Source: Treponema sp.
GTDB taxonomy: Bacteria; Spirochaetota; Spirochaetia; Treponematales; Breznakiellaceae
NCBI GenBank assembly: GCA_031255815.1
Contig: JAIRRU010000019.1
Location: 1-8,817 of the forward strand
Direction: 5' to 3'
DNA length: 8,817 nucleotides
Below, in pieces: positions 1 through 6,762 of this stretch. The notes beneath the pieces were generated by a model, which ran no database searches, was not told the origin of the DNA, and saw only the letters and a list, made by a program, of their open reading frames with translations. The position numbers and the translations under genes were made by a program. Numbering within the stretch: the stretch's first letter is position 1; every line of letters starts with the position of its first letter.

Positions 1-1511
1 CTCCAGAAAGAACGGTAACCCGCGGGATGGGGAAGGGGGCGGGCCTTCAGGTAGGCTTCGGCGATATCCAGCAGGGTTCCCTCGGCAAAGGCCCGGCCGA
101 TAAGCTGCACCCCCACCGGGAGCCCCCCCTCCACGGAGGCGGGGAAAGACAGGGCAGGACGCCCCGCCAGATTCGCGCAGCAGGTATACAGATCCGCCGC
201 CTTCTGGGCAAAGGGGGAAAGGGAAAGCTCCCCCCGGCCGAAAGCCCGGGTGGGGAACACCGGGAGAAGGACGGCAAGGAAGGGCGGCTTGTCCTGGGGA
301 TCGGCGTACTCGCTTTCCCCCAGCAGGGCCTCGAAGCTCCTCCTGATGCCCCTGCGGATCCGCTGGGCCCGGAGGTAGTAGCGATCCTGAAACCCCGAAC
401 GGAGGACGAAGGTTCCCAGGAGGATCCGCAGTTTTACTTCCGGCCCGAAGCCCGCCTCCCGGGCCTTGTCGATAAGGTCGTCGGGGTTTTCGGCCCAGTC
501 CGGCCTTTTGCCGTAGCGGATGCTGTCAAAACGGGCCAGGTTGGCGCTCGCCTCGGCAGTGGCGATGCTGTAGTAGGCGGGTACTCCGTATTTCAGGATG
601 GGCAGATCCAGGTCTTTGAGGGTGTAGCCCAGGGCGGCCAGGCCCTGCTTGGCCTTTTCAAAACCCTGCCGGACCTCGTTTTCCAGCTCCGCCGCGCCCG
701 CGGCGATTTTCAGGGCCTCTTCCCCGGCGCCCTCCGATCCGGCGGCGCCTTCCGGGGCGATTGCCCGGGCTACCGCCTCCGGGGAAAGCACCCCGATGAG
801 CCCTTTCCCCGCCCCCTCCGGGCCCCGCCCCTCCGGGTAGAGGGCCGGCGCGGCAAGAGGGCTGTCCCGGGAACTCTGATCCATCGGGTCTCCCCCCCGG
901 ATAAGGGCGAAAACATCCCGGCAGCGGGAAACCGAATCGGCCAGGACGCCGATTCCCTCAAGGCTGGAAGCGTAGGCCACCAGGCCGTAGCGGGAAACCG
1001 CCCCGTAAGTGGGCTTGAGCCCCAGCACCCCGCAGAAGGCGGCGGGCTGCCGTACCGAACCCCCGGTGTCCGAGCCGAGGGCAAAGGGCACAAGGCCCGC
1101 GGCCACCGCCGCCGCCGAACCCCCGGAGGAGCCGCCGGAGACCCGCCCGGTATCCCAGGGGTTGTTGGTGCGCTTTAGCCCCGAGTTGTCCGTGGAGGAA
1201 CCCATTCCGAACTCGTCCAGGTTGGTCTTCCCCACCGGAACCGCCCCTCCGGCAAGGAGCTTCCCCACCGCCGTGGCCGTGTAGGGCGCCCGGAGCCCCT
1301 CCAGCAGTTTCGAGCCGCAGCTTAGGGAGAAGCCCTCCACGGCGATATTGTCTTTTACGGCAAAGGGAAGGCCGGAAAAAACCCGCCCCCCCTCTCCCGG
1401 CGGGGGGCTTTCCGCGGAGGCCCCTCTTTCGGGATCGAATTCGATAAAAGCCCCGATTTTATCTTCCCATTCCTTGAAGTACGCTAAAAAACCTTCAGGC
1501 GGTTTAAACAT
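1..1511 (-). CDS. gatA: Glutamyl/aspartyl-tRNA amidotransferase subunit A, C-terminus cut by window edge
   Basis: GatA is the amidase subunit of the cytoplasmic GatCAB complex. It releases ammonia from glutamine so that GatB can convert Glu-tRNA(Gln) or Asp-tRNA(Asn) to the amidated form. The frame is open from ATG at 1511 to base 1 (503 codons). The amidase-signature triad is visible: Lys53 in FAVKDNI, cis-Ser128 in GGSSGGS and nucleophile Ser152 in GSDTGGSVRQPAAFCG. Further conserved blocks are KTNLDEFGMGSS, GLKPTYGAVSRYGLVAYASS and GGLPVGVQLIG near the end, so probably only a few C-terminal residues are missing. The start is fixed by an in-frame stop at 1551-1553, no other start codon in between, and AGAGG seven bases upstream. 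The N-terminus is short (catalytic Lys at 53; about 79 in well-studied homologues, from memory). An Ala/Gly/Glu-rich stretch at about 245-275 looks like an insertion. gatC lies upstream on the same strand. Confidence 0.95.
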   Translation of the reverse strand, partial: MFKPPEGFLAYFKEWEDKIGAFIEFDPERGASAESPPPGEGGRVFSGLPFAVKDNIAVEGFSLSCGSKLLEGLRAPYTATAVGKLLAGGAVPVGKTNLDEFGMGSSTDNSGLKRTNNPWDTGRVSGGSSGGSAAAVAAGLVPFALGSDTGGSVRQPAAFCGVLGLKPTYGAVSRYGLVAYASSLEGIGVLADSVSRCRDVFALIRGGDPMDQSSRDSPLAAPALYPEGRGPEGAGKGLIGVLSPEAVARAIAPEGAAGSEGAGEEALKIAAGAAELENEVRQGFEKAKQGLAALGYTLKDLDLPILKYGVPAYYSIATAEASANLARFDSIRYGKRPDWAENPDDLIDKAREAGFGPEVKLRILLGTFVLRSGFQDRYYLRAQRIRRGIRRSFEALLGESEYADPQDKPPFLAVLLPVFPTRAFGRGELSLSPFAQKAADLYTCCANLAGRPALSFPASVEGGLPVGVQLIGRAFAEGTLLDIAEAYLKARPLPHPAGYRSFW

Positions 1512-1558
1512 GGCACAACCTCTATCCGGTACGGCTTCCGGGCCGCACCGTTACATGG

Positions 1559-1578
1559 TTTTGGAGCATTTCCCAAAA
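1559..1578. repeat. Short inverted repeat in the gatC-gatA gap
   Basis: TTTTGG and CCAAAA form a 6-base-pair stem around an 8-base loop (AGCATTTC). It sits inside the 126-base gap between gatC and gatA. It may be a weak mRNA hairpin or part of a repeat. There is no run of T after the stem on the minus strand, so it is not a convincing terminator. Confidence 0.35.
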
Positions 1579-1637
1579 GCCGGAGTTTCGGGAAAGCCTC
1601 TTTGGAGAACCGGGAAAGGGGAAAGCCCCCCGCCCGC

Positions 1638-1979
1638 TTACAGGACGTTGGGAACCACTACGAAGCGGCCGTCCCGTTCGCCTGAATTGTCAAGCAGGCG
1701 GGCGCCGGGATCTTCGGGAGGATTCCCGGAACTACCGTTATGGGGATTCTGACTATCGTGACGGAAATGGCCGGAAGAAACGGTACGGGCAAGGGCGGAG
1801 AGTCCGGCCGGGGCAGCCTCCGCGGCGGCGCCAAAAAGCGCCTCGTCCCTGTCGGCCGCCTGCATGGCGGCAAAGTACCCCAGCATCTGCTCAAAAGCCG
1901 GGAAAGCGGCGGCCAGCTCCTCATCCCCCAGGTTGAGATGGGCCAGGGCGGCGGTTTCCCGCAGATCCTCGATATCCAT
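1638..1979 (-). CDS. gatC: Glutamyl/aspartyl-tRNA amidotransferase subunit C
   Basis: GatC is the small subunit that wraps around GatA and stabilises the GatA-GatB pair. This reading gives 113 residues. The N-terminus (MDIEDLRETAALAHLNLGDEEL, written here only as a family-type helix with the ALAHLNL core) matches the usual GatC opening. The C-terminus RDGRFVVVPNVL is the typical closing GatC segment that ends in VP-VL. The frame stays open upstream to 2396, but the family match begins exactly at ATG 1979, so I chose that start; the extra upstream residues look like read-through of non-coding DNA. No strong Shine-Dalgarno sequence precedes it. It lies 126 bases upstream of gatA on the same strand and is presumably co-transcribed with it. 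It is divergent from arfB, with 169 bases between the two starts. The middle (residues about 45-95) is Ala/Ser/Asn-rich and poorly conserved, as is common in GatC. Confidence 0.9.
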   Translation of the reverse strand: MDIEDLRETAALAHLNLGDEELAAAFPAFEQMLGYFAAMQAADRDEALFGAAAEAAPAGLSALARTVSSGHFRHDSQNPHNGSSGNPPEDPGARLLDNSGERDGRFVVVPNVL

Positions 1980-2113
1980 GGGCCGATCTTGGCATAGAGG
2001 CTTTTTCCCTGTCAAGGCGGCGGTGTTCCGGCCCGCCTGTCCTTTTCCCTTCGCGGGCTTCGTGCGGTTTGCGCGGTCCGCGGCGAAGGGGGATTGCCGC
2101 ACCAGGGCCCGCG

Positions 2114-2142
2114 TTGACAGCCGCGGGGGAATAGCCGAACAT
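2114..2142 (+). promoter_or_regulatory. Possible sigma70-type promoter for arfB
   Basis: A perfect TTGACA (2114-2119) is followed after 17 bases by GAACAT (2137-2142), which keeps only the A2, A5 and T6 positions of the -10 consensus. If it is used, transcription would begin very near the arfB ATG at 2149. The -10 match is weak. Confidence 0.25.
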
Positions 2143-2148
2143 GGGTTT

Positions 2149-2568
2149 ATGGACCGCTTTTTGCTGCACAGATCTATCCGCGCCGCCGCGAAGGCCGGAT
2201 TCTCCCGCTCCGGCGGCCCCGGGGGCCAGAATGTTAACAAGCTCAACACCAAGGTCACCCTGCGTATAAATTTGGCGGATCTGTCCGGCCTTGGCGAGGG
2301 GGAGGCGGCCCGGCTCCGGGAAAGCCTGGGTTCCCGGCTCAGTTCCGGCGGCGAACTGGTGATCAGCGCCAGCGAGGAGCGATCCCGGCTGATCAACCTG
2401 GAGCGGGCCTACGCCAGGATGGAGGCCCTTATCGCCGCCGCGGCCCGGCTTCCCAAACACCGCCGCCCTACCGGCCCCACAAAGGCCGGCCGCGAGGCCC
2501 GGCTCAAGTCGAAGCGGCTGCGCTCCCTCAGAAAGGCCGAGCGCTGCCGGCCGCAGGCCGGGGAATAA
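2149..2568 (+). CDS. arfB: Alternative ribosome-rescue factor, peptidyl-tRNA hydrolase ArfB (YaeJ family)
   Basis: ArfB enters ribosomes stalled at mRNA ends and hydrolyses the peptidyl-tRNA without needing a stop codon. The 139-residue protein has the family size (about 140). SRSGGPGGQNVNK carries the catalytic GGQ motif at residues 25-27, as in class I release factors, but the codon-recognition domains are absent. The basic C-terminal tail RRPTGPTKAGREARLKSKR, which lies in the mRNA channel in the family, is present; this tail separates ArfB from true release factors. The frame is open back to 1864, but homology begins at MDRFLLHRS, so ATG 2149 is the start. No Shine-Dalgarno sequence stands at the right distance (a G-rich stretch lies about 20 bases upstream). 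It is divergent from gatCA. A terminator about 100 bases downstream probably ends its transcript. Confidence 0.93.
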   Translation: MDRFLLHRSIRAAAKAGFSRSGGPGGQNVNKLNTKVTLRINLADLSGLGEGEAARLRESLGSRLSSGGELVISASEERSRLINLERAYARMEALIAAAARLPKHRRPTGPTKAGREARLKSKRLRSLRKAERCRPQAGE

Positions 2569-2608
2569 TCCGGCGGGCCGCTTGCAGGGCCGTTTCAAAA
2601 ACCATAAG

Positions 2609-2620
2609 TATACATGTATA
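2609..2620. promoter_or_regulatory. 12-base palindrome, candidate operator
   Basis: TATACATGTATA reads the same on both strands, with no mismatch. It sits 40 bases after the arfB stop and about 300 bases before the permease start. The palindrome suggests a dimeric DNA-binding protein, but it could be chance in AT-rich DNA. Confidence 0.3.
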
Positions 2621-2669
2621 GCTCAATGAAAAAAACAGGGCGGGGTTCTATACGCATGGCTAGTATTTT

Positions 2670-2701
2670 CGCCGTAAAAGCGGGTTTTCGGCGTTTTTTT
2701 T
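2670..2701 (+). terminator. Intrinsic terminator after arfB (or attenuator ahead of the importer)
   Basis: CGCCG, a bulged T and AAAA pair with TTTT and CGGCG around the loop GCGGG. The stem is followed directly by eight T residues (2694-2701). This is the clearest Rho-independent terminator in the window. The simplest reading is the end of the arfB transcript. If a promoter lies upstream near 2609-2660, it could instead attenuate the importer operon. Confidence 0.75.
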
Positions 2702-2712
2702 CGTTTGCCGTC

Positions 2713-2740
2713 TTGCTTTTCTCTAAAAATGACGTAGTAT
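2713..2740 (+). promoter_or_regulatory. Candidate promoter for the ABC importer operon
   Basis: TTGCTT (2713-2718) and TAGTAT (2735-2740) are 16 bases apart, with 3 of 6 and 4 of 6 matches to the sigma70 consensus. The pair lies just after the terminator and about 185 bases before the first permease start. Other -10-like boxes (TATATT at 2775 and 2807) lack a recognisable -35, so the assignment is tentative. Confidence 0.25.
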
Positions 2741-2925
2741 TTTATACGTTCAATGAAAAATGTTTTACTCAATGTATATTTGTATAGCCGGAGTCTGCCC
2801 TTAATGTATATTCATGAGGGGCAGGGTTTCTTAAAACGCACACGTATGCAAATGCGCCGGATCAGAGCCCGCGGCCTGCCCGCGGGGCTTTGCGGCGGCG
2901 CTGCTATTAACCCAGGGGATCTGCT

Positions 2926-3900
2926 ATGAATAAACGGCCGGACGGCGCAAGGGCTGGGGAAACCGGGAACAGAACCGCCCTGGGGCGCAGGGTCTGGAAC
3001 GCCCGCGGCCTCTACCTGCTTTTTTTCATTCCCTGCGTATACATCATTATCTTTAACTATATCCCCATTTACGGGGTTATCATGGCGTTTAAACGCTTTT
3101 CCCCGGGCCGGGGGATATGGGGCAGCGATTGGGTGGGCTTCTACCAGTTCCGGCGGCTCTTTGATTCCCCGAATTTCTGGATGATCCTGCGGAATACCCT
3201 GATCCTGAGTTTTTATAATATCGTTGCCGGTTTTCCCTTCCCCCTTATCATGGCTGTCTGCGTAAACCACTGTATCCTTTCCCGCTTCAAGAAGGCCGTG
3301 CAGACCATAACTTTTGCCCCTTACTTTTTGTCCGCGGTTATTCTGGTCGGGCTGGTTACCCAGGTGCTCAGCATGCGTACCGGGGGTTTCAACCTCCTCC
3401 TTTCCGCCCTGGGTTTTCAGGAGATCAATTTTCTCGGCTCCGCCCTTTGGTTCCCCCATGTGTACGTCTGGTCCAATATCTGGAAGTCAACCGGATATTC
3501 GGCAATCATCTATATTTCCTCCCTGGCGGCAGTGGATCCTACCTACCACGAAGCGGCGCTTATCGACGGCGCGAATATCTGGCAGCGTATCTGGCATATC
3601 GATCTGGCGACCATCCGGCCCATCATCATTATTATGCTTATCCTGAGCATGGGCGGCATCCTGGGGGGCGACTTTGAGCGGATATACCTGCTGCAAAACC
3701 CCCTCAACATCAATACTTCGGAGGTTATTTCAACCTATGTGTACAAGGTGGGTCTTGGGGTTGCCGGTTCGGGCGCCTTCGCCCGGCCGGATTATTCTTT
3801 CGGAACCGCTATCGGCCTTTTTCAGAACGTCGTGGGGGTGATTATGACCCTGGCGGTTAACCGGATTGCCAATGCCGTAACCGGCGAAGGGATGTTTTAA
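2926..3900 (+). CDS. CUT1-type sugar ABC transporter permease, LplB-like
   Basis: One of two inner-membrane subunits forming the channel of a carbohydrate importer. The 324-residue length and sequence fit the LplB/UgpA family. A basic cytoplasmic N-terminus (1-28) is followed by a first membrane segment at about 29-54, which includes NYIPIYGVIMAFK, typical of LplB proteins. Further hydrophobic segments lie at about 87-113, 124-148, 174-200, 229-246 and 293-312. The cytoplasmic EAA loop that docks on the ATPase is at 209-232 (EAALIDGANIWQRIW); its usual closing LP is LA here. ATG 2926 follows AGGGGAT at good spacing. The next permease begins 10 bases after the stop, so the two are translationally linked. 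No ATPase gene is nearby, so an ATPase encoded elsewhere (MsmK-like) presumably serves it. The substrate is unknown; LplB relatives are usually linked to oligo- or polysaccharides. Confidence 0.92.
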   Translation: MNKRPDGARAGETGNRTALGRRVWNARGLYLLFFIPCVYIIIFNYIPIYGVIMAFKRFSPGRGIWGSDWVGFYQFRRLFDSPNFWMILRNTLILSFYNIVAGFPFPLIMAVCVNHCILSRFKKAVQTITFAPYFLSAVILVGLVTQVLSMRTGGFNLLLSALGFQEINFLGSALWFPHVYVWSNIWKSTGYSAIIYISSLAAVDPTYHEAALIDGANIWQRIWHIDLATIRPIIIIMLILSMGGILGGDFERIYLLQNPLNINTSEVISTYVYKVGLGVAGSGAFARPDYSFGTAIGLFQNVVGVIMTLAVNRIANAVTGEGMF

Positions 3901-3910
3901 GGAACAGGAA

Positions 3911-4858
3911 ATGGCTGATACAGCAGATATTTTAAGTACGCAAAAGCCTCCCCGGAGGCAGGGCCTTATGAAGCGGCTTTCGCCTTCCGACAAGAGTTTT
4001 CACGTTGCCTGTATAATCTGTCTTGGCATCGCGGGGCTTGCCGTCTTTTATCCCCTGCTTTATGTAACGGCCTGTTCTTTCAGCTCCACAAGCGCGATTG
4101 TCCAGGGGAAGGTGGCGCTCTGGCCGGTGGATTTTACCCTTACCGCCTATAGGGCTGTTTTTAATTACGCCCTGCTCAGAATCGCTTTTTTCAATTCCCT
4201 TCTCTATGTGGCGGGGGGAACGGCGACATCGGTCGTCCTGCTGCTCCTCGCTGCCTACCCGCTGTCCCGGAAGGATATGCCGGGCCGCAAAATACTGCAG
4301 TACTTCTGTGTAATTATCATGTTTTTTAACGGGGGCATTATCCCTAATTATATTCTGATGCGGAACCTGCACCTTATCGGTTCCCGCTGGGCCCTGATTA
4401 TCGGTTTTATGTTTTCCTGTTACAATATGATTATCGTAAAATCCTACTTTCAGAGTTCCCTGCCCTCGGGGCTCCTGGACGCGGCACACATAGACGGCTG
4501 CGGGGATATCCGGTTTTTTCTTATCATCGCCATCCCTCTGGCAACGCCGGTTATCGCCGTAATGGTGCTCTTTAACGCGGTGCATATCTGGAACTCCTAC
4601 TTTAACGGGATGATGTACCTGACCAAAGCGTCAACTTACAACTTCCAGATGGTCCTGCGGGACATCCTTTTTATTGCCCAGATGCCCGACGACATGCTGG
4701 CGTCCATGGATCCCAACCGGGTCGAACAGATGCGGAATCTCCTGCAGCAGCTTCGTTACTCCGTACTGGTGGTAGGAGCCCTGCCCATGATGGCCCTCTA
4801 TCCCTTTATCCAGAAGTATTTTATCCGGGGGATGATGATCGGCTCCCTCAAAGAATAG
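3911..4858 (+). CDS. CUT1-type sugar ABC transporter permease, LplC/UgpE-like
   Basis: The second channel subunit, which would pair with the LplB-like protein just upstream. It has 315 residues. Hydrophobic segments lie at about 31-55, 92-116, 129-150, 159-177, 202-225 and 282-303. The EAA loop is DAAHIDGCGDIRFFLIIAIP (190-209) with its closing IP-L present, and the protein ends in KYFIRGMMIGSLKE, a form of the conserved YF-G-M-G--K tail of this family. The first 25 or so residues are charged and poorly conserved; an alternative ATG at residue 20 exists, but ATG 3911 has AAGGAA overlapping the upstream stop at ideal spacing, so I prefer it. The stop is followed by a 185-base spacer with strong hairpins before the binding-protein gene. 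Confidence 0.92.
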   Translation: MADTADILSTQKPPRRQGLMKRLSPSDKSFHVACIICLGIAGLAVFYPLLYVTACSFSSTSAIVQGKVALWPVDFTLTAYRAVFNYALLRIAFFNSLLYVAGGTATSVVLLLLAAYPLSRKDMPGRKILQYFCVIIMFFNGGIIPNYILMRNLHLIGSRWALIIGFMFSCYNMIIVKSYFQSSLPSGLLDAAHIDGCGDIRFFLIIAIPLATPVIAVMVLFNAVHIWNSYFNGMMYLTKASTYNFQMVLRDILFIAQMPDDMLASMDPNRVEQMRNLLQQLRYSVLVVGALPMMALYPFIQKYFIRGMMIGSLKE

Positions 4859-4896
4859 ACTTGTTCAAGAACCCGGTTGGTTCCCGGACAAGCCCT

Positions 4897-4924
4897 GCAA
4901 AATGCTCCGCATTTTGCTGTTTTT
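4897..4924 (+). terminator. Hairpin with T tract, possible partial terminator between permease and binding-protein genes
   Basis: GCAAAATGC and GCATTTTGC form a perfect 9-base-pair stem with loop TCC (4897-4917), followed by TGTTTTT. It begins 39 bases after the second permease stop. The stem is AT-rich, so termination may be incomplete. It could equally protect the 3' end of the permease message. Confidence 0.45.
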
Positions 4925-4932
4925 AAGCGGTT

Positions 4933-4962
4933 GTTGTTTAAAAACTGAAGTTTTTAAACAAC
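4933..4962. repeat. Perfect 13-base-pair inverted repeat in the operon spacer
   Basis: GTTGTTTAAAAAC and GTTTTTAAACAAC are exact reverse complements separated by the tetraloop TGAA. It directly follows the T tract of the preceding hairpin, and its own left arm begins inside T-rich DNA. It may be an mRNA stability or processing element, or a dispersed intergenic repeat. No T run follows it. Confidence 0.6.
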
Positions 4963-5005
4963 TCCAATAGGGCGCCGCGCCGGAAGGGCGTTACGCGGGG
5001 GTTTA

Positions 5006-5020
5006 ATCGCGCTACGCGAT
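5006..5020. repeat. Small hairpin near the binding-protein ribosome binding site
   Basis: ATCGCG and CGCGAT pair across the loop CTA. The hairpin ends 12 bases before the AGGAGG Shine-Dalgarno sequence (5033-5038). It leaves that site free and is the last of a series of stems in the spacer. Confidence 0.4.
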
Positions 5021-5043
5021 GACATATTTTTCAGGAGGAAACG

Positions 5044-6762
5044 ATGAAACGAGTAAAAAATCTTACATTCACTGCGGGCATAGCGTTGTTAAGCGCCTTG
5101 CTGCTCAGCACGGGCTGTCAAAACAAACAGTCCGCGGCGGAGGGCAGCCTGGCGCTAAGCGCGGCAAAAGGCGCGCTGCCTATTTCAGACGGAACCCGCA
5201 GCCTGTCGCTGTTTATGGGGGGAATTGGCTCGCAGGTTACCAGTTTAGACTACGCCGACAATCTCTTTACCAAACGGATTGTGGATGAAACGGGGATCAA
5301 GCTGAATATCACCGGGGTAAACAGTTCGGATCTGAGCCAGCGGATGAACGTAATGCTCAGTTCCGGGGATTATCCTGATTTGATCATCAACGACAACCTG
5401 GGCATCAACGACATGCTTTACTACGCGAACCAGGGCATCTTTATCGCCCTTGACGAGTACGATCCCTTGAGTTACCCGAATATTAAAGCGGCCTTTGACG
5501 AATACCCCGCCTTTAACCAGCGGCTCCGGGGAAGCGACGGCAAACTCTACGCGCTGCCCGCCGCGAACGATTGCCTCCACTGCCGTTTCCGCATGGGCCG
5601 GGCTTCCTACTACATGCCTTTTATCCGGGATAACGGCCTTAAGGCGCCGGAGACCCTGGATGAACTCCATGAATACCTGCTCTGGATCCGGGATAACGAC
5701 GCCAATAAGAACGGCAACAGAAACGATGAAATTCCGGCGGCCTTTCAGCGGGACGATCTTAAGAATGTGATAGCCACGATCGCCAAGGCCTATTTCCCCT
5801 TTGTGTACACCAACCAGTATTTCGGCCTGGCCCTCGACAACAAGACGGTTACCGAACAGTACCGGGACGATTACTTCCGGGAAACCCTGCGTTACCTGGC
5901 GGCCCTGTATAAAGAAAACCTTATCCTGCCCGATTCCTTTACCATGAATCTGGAACAGCTTAGGGTTCTGGGTGAAAGCGCCACCCCCGTGCTCGCGGTA
6001 GGCTTTACGAACTCCCAGGGCAATATGACTATCCAGGGCCAGGAGCGCTGGATCGACACCTTTATCCTGCCCACCCTGTCCGGCCCGGAAGGCGCCCGCT
6101 ACGGCTCCAACGCCGACCCCTGGTCCATACTGCGTAACGGCATGTTCATTACCGATAAATGCAAAGACCCGGAATTGGCCGTCGCCCTGTTTGACTACCT
6201 CCTGAATTTCGACGTTATGCTGGACGGGTACATCGGCCCCAAGGGACAGGCCTGGACGGATCCGGATCCCTCCTCCCTCTCCCTTATCAGCGGCGAACCG
6301 GCGTATAAACTCCTGATCACCTTTTCCGCGGCCCCCATCAACAGTTCTTGGGGTTCCTGGAACCCCATGGTGCGCAACAGTAAATTCCGCTTAGGGGAAC
6401 AGGCCGTAGGCGCGGATATCGCCCGGGAGTGGATCGAATCGGGAGACCCCTCCTTTAAATCCCGGTTGATTGGCAACGCCTCCTATAACGAGGAACAGAA
6501 TTACTTCTTTACCGTTCCGGGAATGGCCTACGAAATGCCCGCCGAATATTTTATCCCTCCGGTCGCGATGAGCGACGAGGATACGTCCCGGACAGGGGAT
6601 ATCAGCGGCCCCCTGAACACCTTTAAGGATCAGGCCTGTGTGGAATTTATTACCGGCGTCCGGGATATCAACAGCGATGCTGCCTGGAACACCTATCTGG
6701 GCGAACTCGACCGCCTGGGCTCCCGGGAACTGGTAAGCATCATTCAAAAATACATACTCTAA
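5044..6762 (+). CDS. Extracellular solute-binding lipoprotein of the sugar ABC importer, LplA-like
   Basis: The substrate-capturing subunit, tethered to the outer face of the cytoplasmic membrane, which would deliver ligand to the two permeases upstream. It has 572 residues, the large size of LplA-type proteins rather than the roughly 420 of ordinary sugar-binding proteins. A signal peptide (KRVK, then a hydrophobic core at about 7-22) leads to the lipobox LSTGC with the lipidated Cys25. SSGDYPDLIINDN (106-118) and DGKLYALPA (165-173) are family-typical blocks. DANKNGNRNDEIP (219-231) resembles the calcium-binding Asp/Asn loop seen in this family. A CxxC pair (C177, C180; NDCLHC) is unusual for an extracytoplasmic protein. 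ATG 5044 follows a consensus AGGAGG by five bases. The gene is last in the operon, where binding proteins are more often first; the hairpin-rich spacer before it may set its level apart. The ligand is not deducible. Confidence 0.92.
   Translation: MKRVKNLTFTAGIALLSALLLSTGCQNKQSAAEGSLALSAAKGALPISDGTRSLSLFMGGIGSQVTSLDYADNLFTKRIVDETGIKLNITGVNSSDLSQRMNVMLSSGDYPDLIINDNLGINDMLYYANQGIFIALDEYDPLSYPNIKAAFDEYPAFNQRLRGSDGKLYALPAANDCLHCRFRMGRASYYMPFIRDNGLKAPETLDELHEYLLWIRDNDANKNGNRNDEIPAAFQRDDLKNVIATIAKAYFPFVYTNQYFGLALDNKTVTEQYRDDYFRETLRYLAALYKENLILPDSFTMNLEQLRVLGESATPVLAVGFTNSQGNMTIQGQERWIDTFILPTLSGPEGARYGSNADPWSILRNGMFITDKCKDPELAVALFDYLLNFDVMLDGYIGPKGQAWTDPDPSSLSLISGEPAYKLLITFSAAPINSSWGSWNPMVRNSKFRLGEQAVGADIAREWIESGDPSFKSRLIGNASYNEEQNYFFTVPGMAYEMPAEYFIPPVAMSDEDTSRTGDISGPLNTFKDQACVEFITGVRDINSDAAWNTYLGELDRLGSRELVSIIQKYIL

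Larger units (their letters stand above)
2569..2925 (+). promoter_or_regulatory. AT-rich intergenic control region upstream of the ABC importer
   Basis: This 357-base gene-free stretch is strikingly AT-rich from about 2595 to 2820, unlike its GC-rich surroundings. It holds a 12-base perfect palindrome TATACATGTATA (2609-2620), an 11-base direct repeat TCAATGAAAAA (2623-2633 and 2750-2760), TAGTATTTT twice (2661-2669 and 2735-2743), and AATGTATATT twice, 32 bases or about three helical turns apart (2771-2780 and 2803-2812). It also contains an intrinsic terminator. The last 100 bases before the first permease are GC-rich again and would be the mRNA leader. I infer promoters and regulator binding sites here; no regulator gene is in the window. 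Confidence 0.55.

Noticed and set aside
27..1178. 383-residue plus-strand open frame
   Set aside because: Antisense shadow of gatA in GC-rich DNA. Its composition is Gly/Pro/Arg-rich with no domain, while the opposite strand encodes an intact amidase.
1864..2148. N-terminal extension of arfB
   Set aside because: Antisense to gatC and across the divergent promoter region; ArfB homology starts at 2149.
1980..2396. N-terminal extension of gatC
   Set aside because: The frame is open, but the residues are basic, Ser/Pro-rich and antisense to arfB; GatC homology starts exactly at 1979.
2812..3459. 215-residue minus-strand open frame over the first permease
   Set aside because: A shadow of the permease gene: no hydrophobic or domain pattern, and it lies wholly against a well-supported gene plus its leader.
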